Counted from the first letter of the stretch, positions 1-10,573 are shown. The stretch is DNA of 64,000 nt from Kalmanozyma brasiliensis GHG001 (GCF_000497045.1 NW_015961952.1:474779-538778), one strand, 5' to 3'. Notes: a model not told the origin generated them from the letters alone. Numbers and translations: made by a program.

Positions 1-242
1 GATGGAATGGAAGGATCTGCATGGAACGAGACAGTACTGTCCGGCTGTTCGCCGAGACCGGATGGCGATCGGAAGACGCATTACAAGCAATGCAATGGTT
101 CGAAGACAGCATGGTGCGTGTACGCTCAAACGTGGTCTGTGTTGCCTTGATGCAGTCTGATGATGAGAACGAAGCGAAAGATGGGTGAATGCTGGGCTTC
201 GAATTGAGGGGTATGGTAATGAATATTGATCTCGAGCATCGG
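1..242. other. Left-edge flank, no gene seen
   Basis: Sequence between the window edge and the 3' end of the BIR1 homologue. The short frames here carry no recognisable domain. It probably holds the 3' untranslated region of the BIR1 homologue. Confidence 0.5.
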
Positions 243-2471
243 CTAAGCTCGCCCACGCAACCTCCTCTCCATGGTCACCCTGCCAGTGCGGAACTGGTTC
301 TCCAGGTCGGCCAGTTGCGCTTCCCCTTCGGCACGCATCTCGATCGCCGCTGCCTCTGCTTTCGCCTGCAGCCACTCTCCCAGCGTCATAGCCCGCTGCG
401 AATCGTCCAGATCCAGCTTTGACAGCTGCGGCAGATGCGAGAGTGGACTGCGGCCGGTGCTCGGTGCCATGGCTGCAATGGAGGACCATCGAGGAGCGCC
501 ACGGATGGTGGCTTGCGAGCCGGTGTTCGGTAGAGCTGCGTCGGTATCGAGGTCGGTCTCGGGCACGATGTCGATGCTGTCTGCAGAAGCAGGCTCGATT
601 TCGACTTCCGAGATGAGAGGGCTTGACTTGGTCGGACCGCGCTTGGACGAAGACGAGGCGGAAGACTTTCCACTGCCACTGCTGGGAGCTGCTTCTCTGG
701 ATGTGTTCTTCGCCGAGGCCACCGCTTTCGAGGCAGTGCCAGAAGAGCGCTTCTGAGCCGGCTCCGGATCCGCTTCCGAGCTCATCGACGGGAACGCGAC
801 TGTGTCCGCTACCGTTGCATCCGCCTCATCGTTGTCCGTCGCTTTTGCTGATGCCTTGCGTGACTTGGTGGTGGATGCCGATGCTTTGGTGGCTGGAATC
901 TTTGTCGCAGTCGCCTTGGCTGCGCGACCACCACGCCTCTTGGGCTCCTCCGCGGGCTCCTCCTCTGCCTCGTCATCGTCGTGCTCAATGACGGTGTTGT
1001 CTTCGATCACTTGCACCGAGTCCTCCTCCATGGGTGTCTCCACCTCTGGCTCGGGAGTCGGTTCCTTCGGAGCGGCAACCGCAGCTTCCTGGTCGAGCTT
1101 CTTGGACCTGGAACGGCTCTTCTTGGGCTTGGTGGGCTGGACGGGATCGGTCGCAGGCATGGGCGAATCCTCGCTGTGTGCAGTCGGGAAGGGAACGACG
1201 GGATCGGAAAGAGCGAGCTCTCGCTTGGCGAGGTCTTCTTCATCGGGTCTGCGGAGTTTGCGGTTGAGACCTTCGTCCGAGAGCAGGTTGATGGCTTTGG
1301 TGGCTCTTCTGCTGGCAGCTCGACCGGGTCGTGCTGGTGCTGCTTGAGGGGCAGTGCCGTTGCCGAGACCCGTCACGCTCTTCTTCTTGCTCAGCGTCTG
1401 GACCGGCTCCTCGACTGGTGTCTCAGGTGCAGCCACCTCAGCGGGCTCATCCTCCTTCGGCTCGTCCTCTTCCACTTGCGCCTTGGCGGCGAGCTTCTTT
1501 GTCGAAACGCTGCGAGCCTTGCGGCCTCCTTTCTTTGCTGGCGCTTCGACCTCAGCTGACTCTGCTCCTGGCTCCTTCGGCGTGGTTTCGGTGGCCCTGG
1601 GCTCGTCTTGCGGACCCGCGGGCGCCTCGTCCAATTCTTCTCCCTCTTGCTTCTTTGCGAGAGCGGCGACTGACTTCTTTCCCTTGGCGATCTTTACCGA
1701 AGCTTTGCGTGTTGTCGACACAGCACGTTTGCCGCCCTTCTTTGGCACTTCGACGGGTTCGACTTCCTCTTCAGCTGCGTCTTCTTCGACGATCGGCTCC
1801 GGAGCCGGCTCTCGCAACTCGCAGTTGAAAAAGGCGCAATCCGGAACGCGTCGTTGATGCTCGTGAACGGGATCGTCTGCCTTTTCCCATCCGCCGAGCG
1901 ACTTGCTGCAGTAGACGCACTTGGCGTTGTCGGGTTCTTCGTCGGTAGGAGCAAAGTAGAAGCCGGCTTCGGCGAGCTTCTTGCTGGTGGGCTTCCAGCC
2001 CTTCTTGCCGTCGTACGGCCATTGCGAGCCGAAGGTCTCCTTTCGTGCTGAGATCATCTCTTTGCTGGTAGGTAGAAGCGTGGCAATTTGCCAGGTCCAT
2101 GTGCTGGTCGCACCGTCCAGGGAAGCGGCTTGTTGACTGCGAAAGATGCGACACCAGCCATTGCCTGGAATCGCGTCTTCGAGTCTTGAGAGCGGATCAT
2201 CGCTGGACTGCCAATTGGCTATTTGGATGTCAGTGTAGAGGAAATGGGAGACGGCGTCGGGTTCGTCCTGTGATGGCGTGTGGTAGAAGCCATGCTCAGC
2301 GAGCGTGGCTGGCGTCGGGATGCCTGATGTTTTGGCGCTGCGGCCAGTGACGGGATGAGGCCATGATAAGGAAGAGGATGCTTTGGTGGACTGCCTCTTC
2401 TTTGCTGCTGACGTGGAAGTGGACGACGAAGCGACAGAGAACGAAGCCAGGCGCTCCTCTGCCGAGAACAT
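243..2471 (-). CDS. BIR1: BIR-domain protein, Bir1/survivin homologue
   Basis: 742 residues, single exon. Bir1/survivin is the targeting subunit of the chromosomal passenger complex (Aurora B, INCENP, borealin) that corrects kinetochore attachments and acts in cytokinesis. BIR 2 (about residues 141-217) has the full zinc set C185, C188, H205 and C212 around a GGWEKADDP core. BIR 1 (about 6-110) keeps the fold landmarks (WPHP, LAEHGFY, WQSSDDP) but has H76, Y79 and L97 where the zinc ligands should be. The middle (about 220-660) is acidic, lysine- and serine-rich, and presumably disordered, as in yeast Bir1. The last about 70 residues are predicted helical and could be the INCENP/borealin-binding helix. 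It lies head to head with the WAPL homologue, 0.93 kb apart. The start is the first Met before BIR 1. Confidence 0.85.
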   Translation of the reverse strand: MFSAEERLASFSVASSSTSTSAAKKRQSTKASSSLSWPHPVTGRSAKTSGIPTPATLAEHGFYHTPSQDEPDAVSHFLYTDIQIANWQSSDDPLSRLEDAIPGNGWCRIFRSQQAASLDGATSTWTWQIATLLPTSKEMISARKETFGSQWPYDGKKGWKPTSKKLAEAGFYFAPTDEEPDNAKCVYCSKSLGGWEKADDPVHEHQRRVPDCAFFNCELREPAPEPIVEEDAAEEEVEPVEVPKKGGKRAVSTTRKASVKIAKGKKSVAALAKKQEGEELDEAPAGPQDEPRATETTPKEPGAESAEVEAPAKKGGRKARSVSTKKLAAKAQVEEDEPKEDEPAEVAAPETPVEEPVQTLSKKKSVTGLGNGTAPQAAPARPGRAASRRATKAINLLSDEGLNRKLRRPDEEDLAKRELALSDPVVPFPTAHSEDSPMPATDPVQPTKPKKSRSRSKKLDQEAAVAAPKEPTPEPEVETPMEEDSVQVIEDNTVIEHDDDEAEEEPAEEPKRRGGRAAKATATKIPATKASASTTKSRKASAKATDNDEADATVADTVAFPSMSSEADPEPAQKRSSGTASKAVASAKNTSREAAPSSGSGKSSASSSSKRGPTKSSPLISEVEIEPASADSIDIVPETDLDTDAALPNTGSQATIRGAPRWSSIAAMAPSTGRSPLSHLPQLSKLDLDDSQRAMTLGEWLQAKAEAAAIEMRAEGEAQLADLENQFRTGRVTMERRLRGRA

Positions 2472-3399
2472 TGCTGCTATGCTCGGTGATCTGAGGCGAT
2501 GGCAAAATGGGAGATCCGATGGGTCGATTGATTCAGCCGAGATCGCGATTCGACGACGAGCCGGACGTTCCGAGTTCGATGTCGGAAGGGTAGCGAATGG
2601 GTATCTGTGGTGATGCGACCGAGATCAAGAGTGTCAAGAATCGAGCTTGAGGTGTGGTGGGATCGAGATGAAGCACAATGATCGCGTTGCAAGAGAAACC
2701 CTGGCTGAAGAATGAAAGTGTTGGTGTCCCTCGGTGCGTCGAGAGGGCAGTGGATCGAAAGTAACACTTTTCGAGTGTTGCTGCCTCGCGAAGTCCTCTC
2801 GCAGCAGACAGAGCGGGTATCGCGCCTGTGGGCGTAACGCTGCGTTTTGGATTTCTGAGAGTCGTTCTGCTGCCGCGAAATTTGCACCTTTTCAACGCGT
2901 CTGTTGAACGCACGTGATGCTTTGGCTGGGGGAAAACAGTGCGGCAAGGCAGCTGGGCCATGAATTCACACAGGCAGCGCAGCTTCTGCATGGCGAGCAG
3001 GACCCTGAACGCTTTGACCGAGACAAAAGAAGATCCAAAAAAAGTCGGACGAGCCGCATCGACTGTGGTCAGCTCACTCTGGGAGCCTACTTGCATGCGT
3101 GCTCAACTGCCTCCATCCGACCATCATCCCCAGCACTGCACCAGCTCTTCGCATCGAGGTCGGAGTGTCGTGTGACCCAGTGAAAGAGGGCGTGGGAAGA
3201 TTGCATCGCCAAGCGGGTCACGCCTCGCTTCATCCGACGCTTTCCCACGCTGCTTAGATGCTTGGAGCTTGTTTCTCTTGCTCTTATCACATCAGAGACA
3301 TAAAAGCTCGTCAGCTTCGAGCATTCACTTCTTGCTTCATCGGCTCCTCCTCTACAGTCACGCAAGCATCCGAGACAGACTCGTGAGTCAGGTCCAACC
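2472..3399. promoter_or_regulatory. Divergent promoter between BIR1 and WAPL homologues
   Basis: The 928 bp between two head-to-head chromosome-segregation genes. It contains one ACGCGT box (MluI cell-cycle box, the binding site of MBF-type G1/S factors) at 2895-2900. The frames crossing it are short and without recognisable domains. Co-regulation of the pair is inference. Confidence 0.5.
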
Positions 3400-6300
3400 A
3401 TGGATCTCTCCTCGTCGCTGCGACGCAAGCAGAGCACAGTCACCTATGCCAAGCGCAATCGGACACAAGGCGGCAGCGCACACTCATCGCCCGCTGTGGC
3501 TCGTCGCTCTTCCTTCGCCGCCAAAGAGGACTCTTCCTCGAGCGCATCCTCCGACGATGAAGCCGGTCCATCCGTATCACGCTCTAGACGCAAAGACACC
3601 GCCACCATCGTCTCTCCCTCATCACAGACGGCTGCAAGGAATCGTTTCAGTCCAAAGGAGCCAGCAGCTCGCCCTCTCACCAATACTCAGGCATCGACGA
3701 CGGGCAATGGATCACCCAAGAGGGTCTCCGCTTCCACTCCTACTGCCATCGCCTCGACTTCTCGATCAGCTCTGAGGTCCGCCTCGCCGACCAATCCGAG
3801 TCCATTCCCAAGGTCTAGCTCATCATCCACCGGCCTTATCTCCACGACTAGATCGCTTCCACAGCGTCCACCTAGAGCAGCATCTCCCACGCCCACCCAG
3901 TCGAATCGTTCCCCTGCCAAGAGAAGCGCCAGCACCTCGCCTCGCAAGCTCTCGTCGTCTGTATCGCCAACCAAACGTCTGGCTCGCTCACGCACACCTT
4001 CGCGCCCTGCGCAGGACCTCAGCGGACTTTTTGATGCCATCGAGTCCACTCTGCCTCAAGCTCGCCACCCATTTGGAAGAAGCGAGAGTCAACCCATCGT
4101 CCATCTCCACCAGGATGACGCCGAACAGACCCTCTTATCCGCACCTGCATTCGCTCCCAGTCCACTCCAATCCCCAACTCTCCCAGCCTTCGACTTCAAC
4201 GATGCAGATGCACCGCTTTCTCCTGGTCTTCTCACCAGTCCTTCCAAACGATCGAGAATGGCGGACAGGATGGCACCTAGAGCCGCTCGCCCGACCAAAT
4301 CCAGGGTGGACGAGATTGCAGAAGCCCTAAGCAACTCTAGACGAGGATCACTCCGTAGAATCGAGACGGCTCCATCCGCAATGTCGGACACGGGCGCTCC
4401 GGGACCATTCGCCTCGGAGACGAGTCGACATACGTCAACCAACGGTAAGGACGATGATGCAAAGAGTGCGCGCCTCTCGGATGCTGGCTCCGCACGCCTC
4501 GATACCGCTTCACAGGCTGACAGCCAATCTCAAGAAGGTGTCAATGCGGCTCTGAGCGCTCGAAAACTTGCGGGTATCAAGCAGAGCTCGGCCAGCAATG
4601 CTAAGCGCACCTACGGTCTACAGCGTAGCTTCCTCGCCGACCAGGCCGAGGAGAATCTCCTGAGCGACCCCGCGGCAGCGTCGTCGCCTTCTGGCCCTTC
4701 TTCGCGCAACATTGAAGATGAGATCGAGGCAGAGCTCAAGGGCAACAGCAACGGAAACGGAAAAGGTACTGCAGCCAGCAAGCTATCTGGGACAACATTT
4801 AAGGCTTCGATTCGCAAGCCAGACTTGGCTCCCTCTGCTCCTCGCGAAAGCTATGCCGAACTGCTCAAAAAATGGGGCGAGGGCGCAGAAGACATTGAAT
4901 GGGACGAGTCGCAAGACCCTACCCTCAATCTCAAGTCGATCACCTCTCTTCGGTCTCAGGGCGAACTCAGGCGCTTCAATGACGACCTCGAGTATCTTTT
5001 CACCGGACTCGACGCAGCCCAAGCCCTATCCATCCGCCGCAGCTCCACCGTCGAGCTGATCCGCCTCCTTTGCGGCAAGCCCGACCTTGGAGGACTTGAT
5101 CAAGATGCAAGTGACGCCGAAGACGACCTCGAGGATCCCCTCGCGTCGGCTCAGTCCGCCGAATTTATGCGCAAACTCAAGGCGTCGGATCTGATCGCAC
5201 GACTCTTCGACCTCTTCCGGGGAGCTGAAGCCGGCGAGGGTGTTGATGACGTCCTGGATGCCGCCATAGCCGTGTACATCGCAAAATTGCTCAAGTCTGG
5301 GTCCACTGCCGTGCCGCTCACCCGCGAGCGGTGGTCAGAGCTCAGTGCTGTCCTTCATGGCCTTCTGACGCGGGCGGACAGAGCCGAGCATCAAGAGCGC
5401 AAGGACGGCTTAGCTCTGCTGCGCCTTCACGAGCTCAAACTCCACAAGATCGCATCCAGAACAGACCGCAAGACGCTGGCTGAGCTTCGAGACATTGCAC
5501 GGATCTCAAAGCTGTTCGTAGCCGGTTCGCAAAGCTGGACGTTGCGTAACCTCGTTCTTGCTTCGTGCTGTTCGTTGATCGTACTGCCTCGTCGGCTGTT
5601 GACCGATGTTGTCATCAGCGACCTGTTCATGGATGCTGATGGACCCCATGACCGTCCTCAGGCGTCGTTTTTCAATACTGTTCTCGGCGTGCTGGTCTCG
5701 GAAGGCGCCAAGGCCCGACACCGGCTCATCGACTTTACCAAGGGACTTGAGCTCGTCACGCCGGCTGCGATCGAGTCGATCCCAGACCTTGAGACGGTCG
5801 ACGTGTGCATCCGATTCCTAGACAAAGGCATGGATGTCTTGTACCTCGAACTCGATCAAGCTGTCCCGGCATCCATTGAGACCCTGGAGTCAGTGCAGCA
5901 CCTCATCCATTTCGCTATCCAAGCAGCCCCCTTCGGTGGTGGCCTGCACCCCGGCGATGCCGACAAGTCCAAGGACAACGGCGCACCGAGCCGTGCTCTG
6001 CAGATCCTGCATGGACTGTTCAAGATGCTGCTCGATCTGAGTCAGGTCGACGCAAATTGGAGTGAATCCCTGGCTTCCTCTCTAGATGTGCAAGAGGCCG
6101 TCATGCGAGCGTTCCTCCTCAGCCACCGCAGCGCCTCGCTGCTTCGTCAGACGGCTTCAAACGCAACGGAAACGAAAAGCAGGAAGGGCAAGTCGGCGGT
6201 CAAGGAGAATGACGGTGATGACGCGACGCACAGGCCCGGCATCGCGCTGTTCGAAGACGTCGTGCATCTGTCCCTGGCGCTTCTCACCAATCTGCTCATC

Positions 6301-6882
6301 AAGCAACTCGACAAGGCGCGCGATACACTGCAAGCGATCCGCATCAATCCTGCTTGCTGGGGTCGACGAACTTGCTCCGTCAAGTGCACATGCGACGACA
6401 GATCATCCGCGCTTCAGCTGCTGGCACGTGTCTTCTTCGACACTCGCATCGCCGCAGCAAGCAACGATGACAGCAACGCAGCGTACCTCTCAAATTCGAT
6501 CGCGACCGCTATTGCGCAGTTCGCAGTCGGTGACTCCACGCGACTGGAAACATGCCGAGCTGCTCTCGACGCCGAACTGCCTGTTCTGAACGGCAAGAGC
6601 GGCGCCACAAATGTGATCAAGGACAGCGGCTTCGAGACGCTTCTGGACGCGGTAGAAGAGTTTGCTGTGGTGCATGAGGCGGCATTGCACGCGGAACGAG
6701 CGCGAGCGGCAGAAGCAGCGCTCAATGACGATGAAGATGCAGAAATGCAAGCGGAAAACGGGGACGAGACGGCGAAGGCGACGAAGGATGTAAATGTGGA
6801 AGGCGATACCAGCAACCCGGTCGCCGTCGAAGCTGGGCAACTGATCAAAGATCTGGCCATCGCACTTCGACAGATGGCCTGA
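3400..6882 (+). CDS. WPL1: WAPL-family cohesin release factor
   Basis: 1160 residues, single exon. WAPL/Rad61 opens the cohesin ring with Pds5 and so controls sister cohesion and loop size in the nucleus. The first about 400 residues are Ser/Pro/Arg-rich low complexity. The conserved part begins around YGLQRSFL and continues through the typical fungal WAPL segment: a small helical start (SYAELLKKWGEG), then ITSLRSQGELRRFNDDLEYL, RRSSTVELIRLL, and a helical-repeat region to about residue 1150. The stretch INPACWGRRTCSVKCTC fits the cysteine-bearing loop in the C-terminal half of fungal WAPL proteins. An acidic and Ala-rich tail closes the protein. The start at 3400 is the first in-frame ATG, downstream of a CT-rich leader. 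Confidence 0.85.
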   Translation: MDLSSSLRRKQSTVTYAKRNRTQGGSAHSSPAVARRSSFAAKEDSSSSASSDDEAGPSVSRSRRKDTATIVSPSSQTAARNRFSPKEPAARPLTNTQASTTGNGSPKRVSASTPTAIASTSRSALRSASPTNPSPFPRSSSSSTGLISTTRSLPQRPPRAASPTPTQSNRSPAKRSASTSPRKLSSSVSPTKRLARSRTPSRPAQDLSGLFDAIESTLPQARHPFGRSESQPIVHLHQDDAEQTLLSAPAFAPSPLQSPTLPAFDFNDADAPLSPGLLTSPSKRSRMADRMAPRAARPTKSRVDEIAEALSNSRRGSLRRIETAPSAMSDTGAPGPFASETSRHTSTNGKDDDAKSARLSDAGSARLDTASQADSQSQEGVNAALSARKLAGIKQSSASNAKRTYGLQRSFLADQAEENLLSDPAAASSPSGPSSRNIEDEIEAELKGNSNGNGKGTAASKLSGTTFKASIRKPDLAPSAPRESYAELLKKWGEGAEDIEWDESQDPTLNLKSITSLRSQGELRRFNDDLEYLFTGLDAAQALSIRRSSTVELIRLLCGKPDLGGLDQDASDAEDDLEDPLASAQSAEFMRKLKASDLIARLFDLFRGAEAGEGVDDVLDAAIAVYIAKLLKSGSTAVPLTRERWSELSAVLHGLLTRADRAEHQERKDGLALLRLHELKLHKIASRTDRKTLAELRDIARISKLFVAGSQSWTLRNLVLASCCSLIVLPRRLLTDVVISDLFMDADGPHDRPQASFFNTVLGVLVSEGAKARHRLIDFTKGLELVTPAAIESIPDLETVDVCIRFLDKGMDVLYLELDQAVPASIETLESVQHLIHFAIQAAPFGGGLHPGDADKSKDNGAPSRALQILHGLFKMLLDLSQVDANWSESLASSLDVQEAVMRAFLLSHRSASLLRQTASNATETKSRKGKSAVKENDGDDATHRPGIALFEDVVHLSLALLTNLLIKQLDKARDTLQAIRINPACWGRRTCSVKCTCDDRSSALQLLARVFFDTRIAAASNDDSNAAYLSNSIATAIAQFAVGDSTRLETCRAALDAELPVLNGKSGATNVIKDSGFETLLDAVEEFAVVHEAALHAERARAAEAALNDDEDAEMQAENGDETAKATKDVNVEGDTSNPVAVEAGQLIKDLAIALRQMA

Positions 6883-7045
6883 CAATGTGCACAGACGAGA
6901 CAACGACGGATGCTATGTTGTATCTCTAGACAACATCAATACCCAAAGGCCTCAGATCTCATGCACACGATCGCAACCCCGACTTCTGACTGGATGAGAT
7001 ACGACCGGCGTTGCAGCATCTTTGTTCAAGTCTGCCTCTGAAAAT

Positions 7046-8641
7046 CTACCTGCCCTCGCTCCTTTCTGTCCGTTGCCCACGCTCCATGTCATCCAGCCGG
7101 AGACACACCAAGGGCCCGACAAACCCGATCACGCCCAAAACCACCCACACCATCTGCCCGCCCAGCAGACCTGTCGTCACGCTGAACGCAAACAGACTGT
7201 TGGCAAGATACGGGCCGGCTGCACGTGCGATGCTACTGCTCATCTGCGCCAGACTGTTGAGCGTGCCTAGTGCAGGACTTGGGTCGAGGAGCGATGCGCA
7301 TTGGGTGACGAGAATCGTGTTGCTGGCATACGCCATGCCGCCCATCACACGTATCGCCGTGCTGATCAGCAGGCATGTCCACACAGCCACCGAAGTAGCG
7401 GAAGTGCTGCGAGCGAAGGCGTTCGCCACGGGCAGCAGTACCATCGACAGCGGAAAGGAGAGCATGGACGCTTGATACACGCGCAGGGTGCCGTATCGCT
7501 TCTGGAGGGGTGGGAAGAGGATCAGTTGGACCAGCGCCCCTCCGAGTCCGTTGATGCTGAGCAAAATGCCCGTTTCGGACGATGTGAAGCCTACACCGCC
7601 GAGAGCTGCGGGCTCGAAGAGGTACAGCACAAGGACTGCGTCCAGCGCGACCGAGATCAGGGCGAGGAGGCCGTATGAGAGGAGTACCTTCTGGATCTGC
7701 GCGATGGACAGGATCGAGAAGATGGTCGGTGGAGTTGGTGGTTCGGTTTGAGCATGGTTGGTGGTGGTCGATGTGGTTTCGGTGGTGGTAGTGTTCTCCA
7801 CTGCACCATAGCCGTTCGAATGGGAGGCATCATCGTCGTCGGCCTGCTGTGACCGTCGCTTCTTCTGCTGCTGCTCGATCCTCTTTTGCTCGACTTTCGA
7901 CGGTAGGGTCTCGTCCAACGCCACCGCGCCCAAGGTAATACTTCCCAACGTCAGTCCCGCACTCACCAGGCACGGCAACAGGAAGGGATACTCGACCCAC
8001 AGCCCTCCGAATCCCGCCCAGCTGCCCTCGCCAAACACACCCGGGTACTGCTCCGCCGGTCTGCTCAGATATCCTCCCAACAGCGGTCCGATGAAGCTTC
8101 CCACGGTCCACGTCAAGGCCAAAAAGCTGAATGCCCTCGCCTGGTTGCTCCCGTCCGTTAGCTCGCCCATCACGCTCTTGATGATTGCCACATTGCCATT
8201 CGTCGCCCCTGCCAAACTTCTCGCCAGGACTGCCCAGACGAAGCTCCTACTCAAACCGAAGAGCACCGCGCTGCAGGCTACACCACACAGCCCGCTGATG
8301 AGCACAGGTTTGCGACCAATTCGATCGGACAGACTGCCCCAGAAGAGAATGGTGCACGTCTGCGAGACGGAGAAGAGAGACTCGATGATGCCTGCGTAGT
8401 ATCCGACGGACGCGCGCGCTGGATAGGGCGGAAGGGTGTAGACGAGATCGTTGACGAACGGGAAGATGAGGGTGAACGAGATGGGTTCGGCGAGACGCAT
8501 GAGGATGAGAATGATGATTGCGCGTTTGGGGAGCGGTGTGTCTTTGCGAGGTGAGGAGGTGGGGAGGAGGGGTTCTTGTTCGGGGTCGTCGCCCGCGGAT
8601 CGGGTGAAAGCATGGCCGTTTGAGGGTTGCGAGGTCGACAT
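7046..8641 (-). CDS. MFS transporter, DHA1 type
   Basis: 531 residues from the ATG at 8641. A longer frame to 8776 exists, but its extra residues look like translated leader. It is a twelve-helix major facilitator. The N-terminal half carries the diagnostic motif A, GSLSDRIGRKP, after helix 2, and a motif C-like glycine-rich helix 5 (WTVGSFIGPLLGGYLS). A hydrophilic, Thr/Ser-rich central loop (about 270-330) separates the two six-helix halves. The helix 1 region (LRLAEPISFTLIFPFV) resembles the zinc-induced-facilitator/YCR023C-like group of fungal H+ antiporters. The substrate cannot be told from sequence. It shares a divergent promoter with SHQ1. Confidence 0.8.
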   Translation of the reverse strand: MSTSQPSNGHAFTRSAGDDPEQEPLLPTSSPRKDTPLPKRAIIILILMRLAEPISFTLIFPFVNDLVYTLPPYPARASVGYYAGIIESLFSVSQTCTILFWGSLSDRIGRKPVLISGLCGVACSAVLFGLSRSFVWAVLARSLAGATNGNVAIIKSVMGELTDGSNQARAFSFLALTWTVGSFIGPLLGGYLSRPAEQYPGVFGEGSWAGFGGLWVEYPFLLPCLVSAGLTLGSITLGAVALDETLPSKVEQKRIEQQQKKRRSQQADDDDASHSNGYGAVENTTTTETTSTTTNHAQTEPPTPPTIFSILSIAQIQKVLLSYGLLALISVALDAVLVLYLFEPAALGGVGFTSSETGILLSINGLGGALVQLILFPPLQKRYGTLRVYQASMLSFPLSMVLLPVANAFARSTSATSVAVWTCLLISTAIRVMGGMAYASNTILVTQCASLLDPSPALGTLNSLAQMSSSIARAAGPYLANSLFAFSVTTGLLGGQMVWVVLGVIGFVGPLVCLRLDDMERGQRTERSEGR

Positions 8642-9175
8642 TGTGGTGCTGGTCGTCGTCAGCGGTCGTGAGGCGACAATTGCAATGAGAGTACCGAGAT
8701 GCTTGCTGTGCCGTCGAAGCTGCTCCTTATATCCACGTGGAAGATGCAGGGTCTCACAGTGGTTGATGGCTGGCAAGCACCGTCCCCACCACGTCGATCG
8801 AAGTTCGAGAAGCTAGATCTTGTCGACAGTCTCGAGCAAGCAATCTTTGTCGAGCTAGTTGATCTCAATGAAGACGTCGTCGTTGCCGGTGTATAGTAAG
8901 GGTCGATTGCGACATGGTGCCGTCTTGTTGTAGGACCGAAGAGAGGAACGACGATATGACTCCAACCAACGGCGCCAGGATTCGTGCTCGTCGATCATGA
9001 CTCGCGCTCGTTACACCAACACTTCGTCATCGGCTATGCTTTTCACGTTTGTCCGGCAAATTCGCCGGCAGCAAGAAGGTTCGTCCAAAAAAGGGTCCAA
9101 AAATTCACGCAGAAAAAGTTTGGCTCTCCTCCATCAACCATCACCACCTCATCAAGCACAGAGCATAGCAGCAAG
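8642..9175. promoter_or_regulatory. Divergent promoter, MFS transporter / SHQ1
   Basis: 534 bp between two head-to-head genes. No clear TATA box or known operator was seen. The adjoining frames run into it without domain content and are taken as untranslated leader. Confidence 0.4.
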
Positions 9176-10573
9176 ATGGATGGCTTCGAAATTCCCGACT
9201 TTCAGGTTTCGCAGGATGACAACCACGTCTATGTAGATGTGTCGTGTCCGAACGGCGACGTGGGTGCGAGGGGAGCGACGCCGAACGTAGCTGTCGAAGG
9301 ACGCATCTTTGGATTTCATCTCGAGCCGTACTACCTGCCGCTCGTCCTGCCCGGTGCAGCGATACTGTCCAACGTCGATGATGCAGTCCACAGCTCACAT
9401 GACGGTCGAAGACACTACAGAGTCACGTTGAACAAGCTGCAGCCAGGGGAGCGCTTCGAAGGGTTAGACCAGCTGCAACCGCAACTGTTGCCGGAAGACC
9501 AGATGAAGCAAGCCCTGGCGGATGCGGAGCAGTCGAAGGGCTTCTTCCAACCAACAGGCGGTGATGCCAGCAGCACTCGAGCGATGGATGACGCGGCCAA
9601 GTCGTTGTTGCAGCAAGCGCTGCGGAGTCAGGGGCTGACGGCGGTCAACGACGAGGATGGGGAAGCGGCGATCGATGCGAGCGCGATGCAGGCCGGATCT
9701 GCTGCGCCGAGTAGCGCTACCGCCGGCGCTCAGGGTCATGGCTTTGGTTTCAGGAGCAGCTTCAGGGGCTCACTCATCCCAGCAGGATGCGCGGATACGC
9801 GCAACATACTCGAAGTCCCCAATCCGGAAGCCGTCGAGCTGGCGCAGCGAGAACAAGCCGCTTTGGCGTTCGAGGAGCAGCACTGGGACGAAGGCATCTA
9901 CATGGACAATTTTCTCGACATCGATGGCGAGCTGGCACACCTACTCCGCTTTCAGCCGAGCATCCCAGCAAGTACCGCTTCAGGCACTTCGAGCCTGGTT
10001 GACGATTCACATCATGTCATGGAGGCGCTCGCGCTAACACTGCAGCTGCTGTTCGCATACAGCTACGACGAGCGCACCAACGAGGGCGATCCCACGGTCG
10101 AATCCGGCTGGACGATTGCCAAGCTTTCCCATTCTCTCGCAGCATCCGCCCCACCCCGAACCACTTCTGCGACCACGTTGGAATCCGTCGTTTCCGCAAC
10201 CCTGATCGGGTGTGCAAGACGAGCGCTGACCGTCCCCCTCTACCGACACTGGAATCTGACGCTCGCCTGCATCCACGACACTCTGCTTCGGCTCGAAGCA
10301 GGTGCGACACACGTCAAGCACTGCCTGCATCAGATTGCTGAGCGACTCGAGGAGGGCGAGGACCCGATCCTGTGTCGATTGTCAGAGGTGTGGTTGACGC
10401 CGCTGTTGGCGGAGATGCCGGATGATGGGGAATCGAGGAGGTTGGCGGCGTGCGTGAGGCTGCAAGCGGGAGAGTTGACGAAGGACAAGGTGGGAGGTGA
10501 GAGGTGGGATTTGGAGGTGGTCGAGCAGGCCGCGAGGGAGGCGTATGATGAGGGTGAGGGAGGGTTTGTATGA
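9176..10573 (+). CDS. SHQ1: SHQ1, H/ACA snoRNP assembly chaperone
   Basis: 465 residues from the ATG at 9176. The in-frame ATG at 8984 would add 64 residues with no SHQ1 similarity. SHQ1 binds dyskerin/Cbf5 as an RNA mimic before H/ACA RNP assembly and so supports pseudouridylation and telomerase RNA biogenesis. The N-terminal CS (p23-like) domain spans about 1-90, with PDFQVSQDDNHVYVDV and VEGRIFGFHLEPYYLPLVLPG. The SHQ1-specific helical domain follows from about residue 200, with NPEAVELAQREQAALAFEEQ and WDEGIYMDNFLDIDGE. The last about 60 codons switch to G-ending codons. There is no intron. Confidence 0.88.
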   Translation: MDGFEIPDFQVSQDDNHVYVDVSCPNGDVGARGATPNVAVEGRIFGFHLEPYYLPLVLPGAAILSNVDDAVHSSHDGRRHYRVTLNKLQPGERFEGLDQLQPQLLPEDQMKQALADAEQSKGFFQPTGGDASSTRAMDDAAKSLLQQALRSQGLTAVNDEDGEAAIDASAMQAGSAAPSSATAGAQGHGFGFRSSFRGSLIPAGCADTRNILEVPNPEAVELAQREQAALAFEEQHWDEGIYMDNFLDIDGELAHLLRFQPSIPASTASGTSSLVDDSHHVMEALALTLQLLFAYSYDERTNEGDPTVESGWTIAKLSHSLAASAPPRTTSATTLESVVSATLIGCARRALTVPLYRHWNLTLACIHDTLLRLEAGATHVKHCLHQIAERLEEGEDPILCRLSEVWLTPLLAEMPDDGESRRLAACVRLQAGELTKDKVGGERWDLEVVEQAAREAYDEGEGGFV

